From the NCBI GenBank assembly GCA_025210475.1, contig JAOARW010000068.1, positions 18,167 through 82,166 on the forward strand: a stretch of 64,000 nucleotides of DNA, in the 5' to 3' direction. Source of the DNA: Carboxylicivirga sp. Its GTDB lineage: Bacteria; Bacteroidota; Bacteroidia; Bacteroidales; Marinilabiliaceae. A model generated the notes under the pieces. It made no database searches and was not told the DNA's origin. It saw only the letters and a program-made list of their open reading frames with translations. Every line of letters starts with the position of its first letter. Position 1 is the stretch's first letter. This document shows positions 26,461-35,700 of the stretch, one piece after another. The position numbers were made by a program, and so were the translations under genes.

Positions 26461-29400
26461 TCTGCTTCTTTCTTTTGGTTAGCTAAGGCTCTTTTTTCTT
26501 CATACTTGGCCAGTTTACCGATAAATACGAATAACATCGGATACATCACTACTCCAAGTACAGTGGCAATGGTCATACCGCCAAGCAAAGCCATTCCCAT
26601 CACTTTACGTGCTTCGGCTCCGGCACCCGATGCGGTAACCAAAGGTAGCACCCCTAATATGAACGAAAAGGCGGTCATCAAAATAGGACGGAAACGTAAA
26701 CGAGCTGATTCGATGGCGGCATCAAAAAGACTTAATCCCTCGTCGAATTTAATTTTAGCAAATTCCACAATTAAGATGGCGTTTTTGGCTGCCATGGCAA
26801 TTAACATTACCAATGAGATTTGCATAAATACGTTATTCTCAAAACTAGGACTGACAAAACGAGCCAACAATACAAATAACATGGCACCCAAAACGGCGAA
26901 TGGTGTTCCTAGTAGAATACTGAAAGGTAATGACCAGCTTTCGTACTGGGCTGCTAATATCAGGAATACAAATATTAAGGCAAAAACGAATACAATATTA
27001 CCTGAGCCACTTGCTTTCTTTTCCTGGTACGACATGTCTGCCCACTCGTAGCTCATGCCCGGTGGTAACACCTCATTGGCAACTTCTTCCAGTGCATTTA
27101 ACGCCTGGGCTGAAGAGTAGCCTTGTGCCGGTGAGCCGGTAATTGACACCGATCGATATAAGTTGAATCGGTTGGTAAAATCTGCACCATAACTTTTTTC
27201 AACGGTAACCAGCGAGGATAAAGGTAAACTCTCACCCTCCTTGTTTTTAACAAAGAACATGTTGAGCTGATCCCCATCCTGGCGATACTCTGGCGCCGCC
27301 TGAAGGTAAGCCTTATACAATCGGCCAAAACGGTTAAAGTCGTTGATATAAGCTCCACCAAGGAAGGCACTGATAGTCGTATATAAATCATTTAACTGCA
27401 CACCGGCTTTTAATGCCTGATCGCGGTTAATGTTTAAGCGACGCTGTGGCACATTGGCCCGATAGGTGGTAAATATATTCGCTATTTCAGGCCTTTTCTG
27501 TGCTTCTGTTATAAAGGTGTTAGCTTGTTCAGCGAGATATTGCGGCGTATTACCTTGTTTATCTTGCAACATCAACGAGAAACCAGATCCACTACCAAGT
27601 CCCGGAATAGCCGGCGGACCAAAGGCGAATACCTGTGCCTCTTTAATATTCATATAGAATAGGTAATTGAGTTTTTGAGCCAACCAGTTAGCTTTCAAAA
27701 AGCGATCGCTCCAATTTTTAAGCGAGATAAACATCACTCCGGAGTTGGTTGACATACTTCCCGATAGTAAATTAAATCCGGATGCTCCAGAAACACTTTC
27801 AATCTCCTCAACGTCTGCCAAAATGTTATTCACATCGTCCATTATTTTTTGGGTCCGTGGAAGAGAGGCTGCGTCAGGTAACTGGATATTGACAAATAAA
27901 TAACCCTGATCCTCTTCGGGAATAAATCCACCCGGAACAAAACGGCCAACAATAAAGATTAAAACAACTGTAGCGCCAATAAATAACATACTGCGAGTAA
28001 TTTTTCTCGCCATAATGTTAGTGACCTTCATGTATTTTACTGAGGTACGATCAAAAGCTTTGTTGAATGACTTAAAGAAACGACCCAGTATTCCCCCTGG
28101 CAATTCCGGTTTACGCAATAATATGGAAGCCAGTGCCGGCGATAAGGTTAAAGCATTAACCGATGAAAAACAAACCGAAACAGCTACTGTAATGGCGAAC
28201 TGCTGATACAAGCGGCCCGTGATGCCGCCCATAGAGGCAACCGGAATAAATACCGCAATTAATACAAGCGTTGTTGCAATAACAGGTGCTGTCACTTCTT
28301 TCATGGCAGCGATGGTTGCTTCGCGTCGGTTCATCCCTTTTTCGATGTTAACCTGCACGGCTTCCACCACCACAATGGCATCATCTACCACAATACCAAT
28401 GGCAAGCACTAAGCCTAAGAGCGATAGGGTATTAATGGTAAAACCAAGCATTGGGAATACCGCAAAGGCACCAATAAGCGATACCGGAATGGCTATGGTC
28501 GGAATTAAAGTGGCGCGCCAATCCTGAATAAATAAGAATACAACAAGAATTACCAAAATAAGTGCCACAACTAAAGTAATGGCCACTTCTTTAAGACCGG
28601 CTGTAATAGGAGCTGTTGCATCCAGAGCAACATCATACATAACGCCCTCAGGAAAAGAGGTGGATAATTCATCCATGGTTCGGATAATTTCTTTACCCAT
28701 TTCAACGGCATTGGTACCGGGCGACTGGTAAATTGTTATCAAGGCACAGGCCTTACCCTGGAATCGTGCATCTGTATTGTAGTTTTCCGTTCCCAGTTCA
28801 ATGTCTGCAACATCTTTTAATTTCACCTGGCTACCATCCGGATTAGTACGAATGGCCACTTCTCCAAATTCATCTTCCGTTACCAATCGATCAGGAAGAG
28901 TGACTGTATAGGTTAATTCCGTTCCCGGCGGAGCTGGTTCGGCACCAAATTTACCACCCGGCACAATCACATTTTGTTCACGGATGGATGCCATAATTTC
29001 AGGGACAGTAAGGTTGAGCTGAGATAAACGATCAGGTTTAATCCAGATTCGCATGGAATAATCACTTGCACCCATTACCTGTACACGACCAACACCCTGA
29101 ATACGAGCCAGGATATCCTGTATATTAATGATCGAATAGTTGCCTAAGAATTGCTGATCGTATTGTCCATCGCTATATACAGCTAAAGCCATTACAATAC
29201 TACTCATACTTTTCTGAGTGGTCACACCCAGGCGCTTAACTTCCTCGGGTAATTTAGCTGTGGCCGCAGAAGCTCTGTTTTGTGCAAAAACGGTGTTCAT
29301 ATCCGGATCGGTACCCACTTCAAATGAGATATCGATTGACATACTACCATCATTGGCATTGGTAGATTTCATGTAGAGCATGTTCTCCACACCATTGAGT

Positions 29401-29603
29401 TGTTGTTCAAGAGGTGTAGCCACCGATTGTTCTACGTTTAATGCATTGGCACCAGTGTAATTGGCTCGCACCTGAACCATTGGCGGAGTGATATCCGGGA
29501 ATTGCTCCATTGGCAATTGTAAAGCGGATAAACCTCCAACAATTAGAATTACAATGGCAATAACCATGGCCACAATGGGCCTTCTAACAAAGAAATTTCC
29601 CAT
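26457..29603 (-). CDS. RND multidrug efflux transporter, HAE-1 (AcrB-like)
   Basis: A 1048-residue inner-membrane RND pump with twelve predicted helices and two large periplasmic loops. It starts with FFVRRPIVAMVIAIVIL, has the proton-relay Asp pair in GIVVDDAIVVVEAV, MEQFPDITPPMVQVRANYTGA near the N-terminus, and the C-terminal GRPILMTAFSF-like segment (FRPILMTAFSFILGVLPLV). Length and motifs are those of AcrB/MexB. It exports hydrophobic or amphiphilic drugs using the proton gradient. Middle gene of the adaptor-pump-channel operon. No local regulator gene is adjacent. Confidence 0.95.
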   Translation of the reverse strand: MGNFFVRRPIVAMVIAIVILIVGGLSALQLPMEQFPDITPPMVQVRANYTGANALNVEQSVATPLEQQLNGVENMLYMKSTNANDGSMSIDISFEVGTDPDMNTVFAQNRASAATAKLPEEVKRLGVTTQKSMSSIVMALAVYSDGQYDQQFLGNYSIINIQDILARIQGVGRVQVMGASDYSMRIWIKPDRLSQLNLTVPEIMASIREQNVIVPGGKFGAEPAPPGTELTYTVTLPDRLVTEDEFGEVAIRTNPDGSQVKLKDVADIELGTENYNTDARFQGKACALITIYQSPGTNAVEMGKEIIRTMDELSTSFPEGVMYDVALDATAPITAGLKEVAITLVVALILVILVVFLFIQDWRATLIPTIAIPVSLIGAFAVFPMLGFTINTLSLLGLVLAIGIVVDDAIVVVEAVQVNIEKGMNRREATIAAMKEVTAPVIATTLVLIAVFIPVASMGGITGRLYQQFAITVAVSVCFSSVNALTLSPALASILLRKPELPGGILGRFFKSFNKAFDRTSVKYMKVTNIMARKITRSMLFIGATVVLIFIVGRFVPGGFIPEEDQGYLFVNIQLPDAASLPRTQKIMDDVNNILADVEEIESVSGASGFNLLSGSMSTNSGVMFISLKNWSDRFLKANWLAQKLNYLFYMNIKEAQVFAFGPPAIPGLGSGSGFSLMLQDKQGNTPQYLAEQANTFITEAQKRPEIANIFTTYRANVPQRRLNINRDQALKAGVQLNDLYTTISAFLGGAYINDFNRFGRLYKAYLQAAPEYRQDGDQLNMFFVKNKEGESLPLSSLVTVEKSYGADFTNRFNLYRSVSITGSPAQGYSSAQALNALEEVANEVLPPGMSYEWADMSYQEKKASGSGNIVFVFALIFVFLILAAQYESWSLPFSILLGTPFAVLGAMLFVLLARFVSPSFENNVFMQISLVMLIAMAAKNAILIVEFAKIKFDEGLSLFDAAIESARLRFRPILMTAFSFILGVLPLVTASGAGAEARKVMGMALLGGMTIATVLGVVMYPMLFVFIGKLAKYEEKRALANQKKEAE

Positions 29604-29608
29604 AATGA

Positions 29609-30757
29609 CTATTGCTTATTACGTACTGATTTAAACTCTTTTTCCTGAGGAACAATAACCATTCCCGACTGTACTTTATTAATGCCTTCAAGAATAACAC
29701 GTTCGTTAGGCGAAAGTCCTGAGCGAATGACCATCATATCCTGCAGCATTTCACCCACTTCAACGGCTCTGAATTCTATCTTATTTTCGGCATCAACCAC
29801 ATAAACGTTGTATTCACCCTGAACCTCTTGCAGGCATTTAACAGGTATTAATAAGGTTTCACTTGGGTCGTCGACTTTGATGCGAACGCGAGCAAATTGC
29901 CCGGGACGAACTAATTTATTCGGATTACCAAAAGAAGCCTGTACAAGCAAGGTTCCGGTAGTAGGATCAATATTTCGTCCGATAAAATCTACGTTTCCTA
30001 GTTCGGTATGTCGACTGCCATCAGCAAAAAACAATTCAACTTCAGGTCTCTCTTCCCTTGGTCCATCTTCAATGGTGCGACGTGCCTTTTCATATTGTGC
30101 AATATTCAGGTATTGTAATTCCGTTAAGTGAAACTGAACACGAATGGTATCCAATCGGGATACGGTGTTGAGTACCACAGGATTAGGCTCGCGTCCTACA
30201 TAATCACCAACTTTAGCTTCTGAACGTCCGATAATACCAGTTATTGGAGAAAAAATATTGGCATAACTACGTTGAATTTTTGCATAATCCAAAGAAGCTT
30301 CAGCGGCTTCGAGCGAGGCTTGTGCTGCCCCATAACTGGCCACAGCCGCATCATAATCAGTTTGACTTACTGCATTGGTTTCGGCCAAAGGTTTATACCT
30401 CTTGTAGTCACTTTCTGCTTTAACCAGATTTGTTTTAGCCTGGGCAACCATACTTAACGCTTCGGCCACTTTGGCATCGAGCGGAGCCGGATCAATCGTA
30501 TACAAAAGCTGACCTCTTTTAACATTTCCTCCTTCTTCAAAATGAATGCCTTCCAAATAACCATCAACCCTTGCGCGGATTGAAATATCAAATAAACCAT
30601 AGGTTTGACCAATAAAGTCCTTTGCAATGGCTACTTGTTCCGATTTGGCAGTGTAAACAGGTAGTTGTGGCGGGCCCATTTCTGGACGTTTGCTTTTACA
30701 ACTAATCATGAATGCAATGACTAGTAGTGGTAAGAATAATCTCATAGTATAAATCAT
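29609..30757 (-). CDS. Periplasmic adaptor (membrane fusion protein) of the RND pump
   Basis: A 382-residue AcrA-like lipoprotein adaptor: lipobox FMISC followed by KSKRPEMGPP, a lipoyl half (RARVDGYLEGIHFEEGGNVKRGQLLY), an alpha hairpin (about 95-165), the second lipoyl half (SPITGIIGRSEAKVGDYVG) and beta-barrel and membrane-proximal domains. First gene of the operon, five bases before the pump gene. An alternative ATG four codons in (30745) would also give a good signal peptide. Confidence 0.93.
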   Translation of the reverse strand: MIYTMRLFLPLLVIAFMISCKSKRPEMGPPQLPVYTAKSEQVAIAKDFIGQTYGLFDISIRARVDGYLEGIHFEEGGNVKRGQLLYTIDPAPLDAKVAEALSMVAQAKTNLVKAESDYKRYKPLAETNAVSQTDYDAAVASYGAAQASLEAAEASLDYAKIQRSYANIFSPITGIIGRSEAKVGDYVGREPNPVVLNTVSRLDTIRVQFHLTELQYLNIAQYEKARRTIEDGPREERPEVELFFADGSRHTELGNVDFIGRNIDPTTGTLLVQASFGNPNKLVRPGQFARVRIKVDDPSETLLIPVKCLQEVQGEYNVYVVDAENKIEFRAVEVGEMLQDMMVIRSGLSPNERVILEGINKVQSGMVIVPQEKEFKSVRNKQ

Positions 30758-30915
30758 AATTTAGTTTCAATAATAGTTTTCGGATTAACCTCTCGTAAAT
30801 GTATGCATTTTCGATCTATAGTTATGGTGTTGTTTGATAGTATTGTTGAATTTTTATTTGAAAACAGTGTACACTTATGATTGTTTAAATAATTAAGCAA
30901 TTGCAATAACTAAAA

Positions 30916-31416
30916 ATGATTAATATGAGTCAAGTAAAAAAGATAATCAATCCGTTTAATACATATAAGGGCGATCAATATAATTGCATTGGTTGCTCAC
31001 CGAATAATAAGAATGGGATACATTTGGAGTTTTATGCAGATGAAGACACTGTTTTCAGCACCTGGTTACCCAAAGTTGATTTCGAAGGTTATAACAATGT
31101 GGTTCATGGTGGCATTCAGGCCACTCTAATGGATGAAGTGGCCTGTTGGTATATCTATGCTATGATGGATACGGCAGGTGTTACCGGTAGAATTGACATT
31201 CGCTATCATCATCCGGTGTATATTTCTACTGGAGAAATTAAAATTATTGCCCGTTTGAAATCGCAAAAAGAAAGGTTGGCGGTAATAGAAACAGAGATAC
31301 AGAACTCGAACGGAAAAGTTTGTAGTTCAGCATTGGTTGAATATGTTTTATTTCCAGCTAGGGTAGCACGTGTAAAATATAATTATCCGGGTAAGCAAGC
31401 TTTCTGGGAAAAGTAA
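30916..31416 (+). CDS. PaaI-like hotdog thioesterase
   Basis: A 166-residue hotdog-fold protein. The PaaI/YigI-type active-site region is seen as NNVVHGGIQATLMDEVACW (HGG followed by the catalytic Asp/Glu), and CIGCSPNNKNGIHLEF near the N-terminus is a common feature of the subgroup. It probably hydrolyses acyl-CoA or acyl-ACP; the substrate is unknown. It is a single gene, divergent from the efflux operon. The start may be the second ATG (30925). Confidence 0.78.
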   Translation: MINMSQVKKIINPFNTYKGDQYNCIGCSPNNKNGIHLEFYADEDTVFSTWLPKVDFEGYNNVVHGGIQATLMDEVACWYIYAMMDTAGVTGRIDIRYHHPVYISTGEIKIIARLKSQKERLAVIETEIQNSNGKVCSSALVEYVLFPARVARVKYNYPGKQAFWEK

Positions 31417-31458
31417 AAAAAATCGCCCCGCTCAAGGGATAGAGTGTGAGAACGGGGC
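31414..31458 (-). terminator. GC-rich hairpin with T-run on the minus strand
   Basis: GCCCCG (31425-31430) pairs with CGGGGC (31453-31458), and inside it CTCA (31431-31434) pairs with TGAG (31447-31450). The A-run at 31415-31422 means that a uridine tract follows the stem only on the minus strand. There is no annotated minus-strand gene upstream of it. The rest of 31459-31706 is AT-rich and shows no other gene. Confidence 0.5.
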
Positions 31459-31706
31459 AAGGGGAAAACAACCTGTCAGGAAAGATGTAACGAATATAAT
31501 GAAAAACGGTGGTTGTAAATGAGTGCAAATGATGCGTTTGTGACCAAATGGTTGTTTTCTTAGACTAAATTGGTATTTTATTCCATTAAAAACATTTATT
31601 ATTATTTTTAATATTGATGTTACTATGCTGATTGGATTTTAATCTTATTTTTTTTGTAAGTATTAACAAAAACAGAAGACTAATAATATTTTCAACCATT
31701 TATAGT

Positions 31707-32606
31707 ATGAAAGTCTCATTCGTTTTCTGTTTAATTGTATTAAGCTATTGGTTTCAGGAGTCAATAGTTTATGCGCAAGGTTGCAGCGATGCCGGTTTCT
31801 GCACCATTCATTCCGTTAAACCATCTCTTGAAAAGGAGAATAGTAGGAAATATCGCTTTAAAACAGGTGTGACCTACGGAATTGCGCAATACAATGTATC
31901 GGTTATTAATCCATACATGGAGTATTCCCAAAATATTGGGAATCTTTCTCTAAATGCTAAACTCTCATACGGTATACGATCAGGATCATTAGCCAATGTT
32001 GCCGATTTTAGTGATGTTATTATAAGTGGATCATGGACCTCAGCGAAATGGTGGCATTTAACAGGAGGTGTAAAAGTGCCATTAAATAATGCTGATAAGA
32101 AGGAAAATGGCCAGTCTTTGCCAATGGCTTATCAAACAAGTTTAGGGACCACGGATATAATCATTGCAACAGGAGTAACACAAAACAAAGTTTCTATTAA
32201 TGTGGCCTGGCAGCAACCATTGGTTCAAAATGGCAATTCTTTTCTGCCAGATTCAAATCCGGATGATCCAACTCAAGAAGATTACATTCCGACGAATGAC
32301 TATATTAGAAAAGGGGATGTTTTACTCCGCTTATCGCATTTGATGAATCTGAGTGATAAGCTGCGTTTATCATCAAGCCTGTTACCAATTTATCATTTGG
32401 GTAACGATCGGTATAGCGATATGAATGGTAAGCAACAAATCATTGAAGGATCAAAAGGATTAACCTTAAATATAAATGCCTATATTCAGTTTCAATTAGC
32501 AAATAGTGATTACATCGAGTTAAATATTGGAGGTCCGGTAATTGCACGCGAAGTTCGCCCGGATGGCTTAAGCCAATTCGCAATAGCATTGGAGTATGGA
32601 TTCTGA
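31707..32606 (+). CDS. Outer-membrane beta-barrel protein of unknown function
   Basis: A 299-residue exported protein. From the ATG at 31707 it has a clear signal peptide (MKVSFVFCLIVLSYWF, cleaved near VYAQG); the open frame begins further upstream at 31632 but that extension looks non-coding. The mature N-terminus carries a Cys pair, GCSDAGFCTI, followed by alternating amphipathic strands (VTYGIAQYNVSVINPYMEY and similar) and a C-terminal strand ending in Phe, as in outer-membrane barrels. I do not recognise the substrate. The N-terminal Cys motif may form a disulfide or bind a metal. Confidence 0.6.
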   Translation: MKVSFVFCLIVLSYWFQESIVYAQGCSDAGFCTIHSVKPSLEKENSRKYRFKTGVTYGIAQYNVSVINPYMEYSQNIGNLSLNAKLSYGIRSGSLANVADFSDVIISGSWTSAKWWHLTGGVKVPLNNADKKENGQSLPMAYQTSLGTTDIIIATGVTQNKVSINVAWQQPLVQNGNSFLPDSNPDDPTQEDYIPTNDYIRKGDVLLRLSHLMNLSDKLRLSSSLLPIYHLGNDRYSDMNGKQQIIEGSKGLTLNINAYIQFQLANSDYIELNIGGPVIAREVRPDGLSQFAIALEYGF

Positions 32607-32766
32607 ATTATTTATTACCTGCCGGTTGTATTAATACCTACTGAACATTTTTATAATAGATGGATAAGTTCGTTTTTTAATGCTTGAGTATCAATATCCA
32701 GACGATGATTAGTACTCTGTGAAAAATTATGGTATATTTATTATTCAAATTTACCATGCGATTAAA

Positions 32767-35700
32767 ATGAATGCGAAAAGTAAGTCTCTAAAAGTTTTTA
32801 GCTGGATTTCAATATTCTTTTCACTCGGGATTATTCTCATTGGCATATCTGTCATTTTTAACTGGTATAAGTATGATGAAACCATATTTCAGACAATGCC
32901 CAAGGCCGTACCAATGCCATTTATATCAGCCTTTGGCTTTGTTTTATCGGGAGCAGCGCTACTTATTTACAAGTTATGGCATAAGCGGATTAGTAAGATT
33001 TTAGGGCTAATTCTGATAGCATTGGGTGTATTCACCCTTTTTCAGTATTTATTTGTTTGGGACATTGAATTTGATGAAGTATTAATTAAGCAATTTTTTA
33101 CTCATAAAGTAAGAAGTAATGCACAGATGGCTCCCTATGCAGCATTTGGTTTTTCTATTATTGGGGTATTACTTTTAATTGATCGAGGTAAAAGTAGTAG
33201 TAATAGCTCTCTTATTATTAAAGGGGTGTTGAGTACAGTCTTGTTACTCATTGGTGTATTAGCGTTTGTAGGTAATGTTATCGATTTCGAATATGTTACA
33301 GGCGGAAGTCGTTTAACTAAAATGACGAAACATTCAGCTTTTGGGTTTATTATTCTTGGCTTAGTAGCTTTAATTCGGATTTGGTATTTGGAAGGAGGGC
33401 AAAAGTGGATTGAATCATCAATTTCCAGACGCTTGTCAATGTATATCATCTTGCCCATAATGTCATTATATATAATTCTGGCAACCTATAGTATTAATAA
33501 GGTAAAATCAGCAACTTATAAACAAGCTTATTTAAAGCAGGAAGAAGTAGTTTATGAGAATACGGGAGTTATTGAAAATCAATTAAGAAGTCTGGAGGAG
33601 GTTGCCAGATCAACAAAGCGTTTGATTGAATTGCCAGTCGGATTAAAGGATGAAGTTGTAATTAATAGTCTGAAAAGAAATCTGGAAAACGAATATATTC
33701 ATGGTTCAGCAGCAGTATTTGCCCATGATGAAAAACATGAACTTGATAAGATATTCGCCCCCTATGTTCATAAGGAACTTAATAATTCAGAGTATATTGA
33801 TATAGGCGCAGTTACTTATGACTCTATCGTTGGAAATCATTCCTGGTATGAACATCCAAAAAATACAGGATTACCCGTTTGGTCCGAGCCTTTTTTTGAT
33901 GAAATATTTGAAAAAGATTGGATGTTGATCTATTCCATACCCGCTTATAAAGATGATCAGTTTGAGGCGGTAGTAGCCATTGATATTTTATTAAAAGATG
34001 TTAGTAAAGTAATTAAAGATAAAAACTTAGATAAGTATGCATATGGTATAATTAGTAAAGAGGGCAATTTTATTTATACATCGTATGATAGTACGCTTGT
34101 AGGAACCAATATTTACAAACAAGGTGATGCAAGATCGGTTCTTAGTAAAGACAGAGAGGCTTTGGCGGATGCCATGTTGATGGGACAACATGGAAACATG
34201 GCTGTTGACTTAATGGATGGAGATGTTTTTCATACTGTATATGGTCCAATCGGTTCTACCGGATGGGTATTTTACATCGGTACAAGGCAATCAAGTATAC
34301 TGGCTCCTGTGCGAAGGGTTCTGTTTCCGATGATAATTGTCTTCTTAATTATCCTTTTCCTGTTTGTAATAATCATCTATACGGTCTCAAAACAGTTATC
34401 GAATCGTATTTTAAATCTAAATGCCGTAACAAAAAGTATCGCACTTGGTAATTTAAGTGCAAGTATTGAAATAAAGGACGATGACGAAATAGGGAAGCTG
34501 TCGCAGAATTTTCTAAGAATGACTGATAATTTGGAAAGGCGTGATAATCAGCTAACAGAACTTAATGAAGAATTGGAATCTAAGGTTGAAAAAAGGACTT
34601 TAGATTTAGTAACTGAAAAATTATTTTCAGAAACATTTCTGGATTCCCTTCAAGCCATTTTTTATGCATTCGATTCGGATATGAAATTAATTCGTTGGAA
34701 TAAAAAGTATGAAGAACTATCCGGATATGGCAAGGATCGGTCGAATAACGATGAGTCGTTAAATATCGGATTTGAGGATGATAGTCAATCGCTTGTCAAG
34801 CTGGCAGAACAGGCAAAGAAAGACGGTTTTGTAAGCGAAGAAGCTGTTATTACCGATCGTAAAGGCGAACCGATTCCATACTTGTTTAATGGTTATAAAA
34901 TTGAAGTAAAGGATGAACTTTACATTGTAGGTGTAGGGGTTGATATTTCGGAGTTGAAGCAGGCACAAGTTAAATTGGCTCAAAATGAGTTAGAATTTAA
35001 CCTCTTGGTTAGTAATTTACCGGGTGTTGTTTACCGCTGTCCGATCAACGATCCGATGAAAATTGATTTTGTAAATGATGAAATTGAGAAACTTTCCGGT
35101 TATCCCAAAGAAGATTTTTTAGGAAAGAATCCCATTCGCACATTTGAAGATATAATACATCCTGATGATTTAAATATGGTGGGCAGAAACATTAATTCAG
35201 CCATAAAAAACAATTCTTCGTTTTTGTTGGAATACCGTATGATTCACAAAAATGGGCAATTAAAATATGTATACGAACAAGGCCAGGCAATAAGTATGGC
35301 AGATGGTCAGCCAGATTTTATTGTAGGCAGTATTTTTGACGATACCGACCGGAAAACCGCTTCGGAAGCGCTCAAGGATAGTGAGCGTTTGTTTAAATCT
35401 TTGGTTAGTAATATGCCAAGTGTGGTATACCGTTGCTCACTGAAAGCGCCTTGGCAAATGTATTATATGAGCGATGAAATGGAGAATCTTTCCGGTTATC
35501 CGAACATTGATTTTGTTGGAGATAAGTCTAAGCGAACATACGATGAAGTGATACATCCTCAGGATCGAAATAAGGTATCTTCTTGCGTGCAAAAGGCTGT
35601 GGATCGTAACCGACCATTTAAGTGTGCCTACCGAATTGTCAATAAGGATGGACAAATTCGCTACGTCTACGATCAGGGACAGGCATTTTATAAAGATGAT

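Noticed and set aside
26506..27051. Plus-strand open frame of 181 codons over the RND pump
   Set aside because: It is the antisense shadow of the well-supported pump gene, with no family resemblance.
32719..32766. GTG-initiated extension of the large hybrid kinase
   Set aside because: The ATG at 32767 is a better start and directly precedes the first membrane helix.
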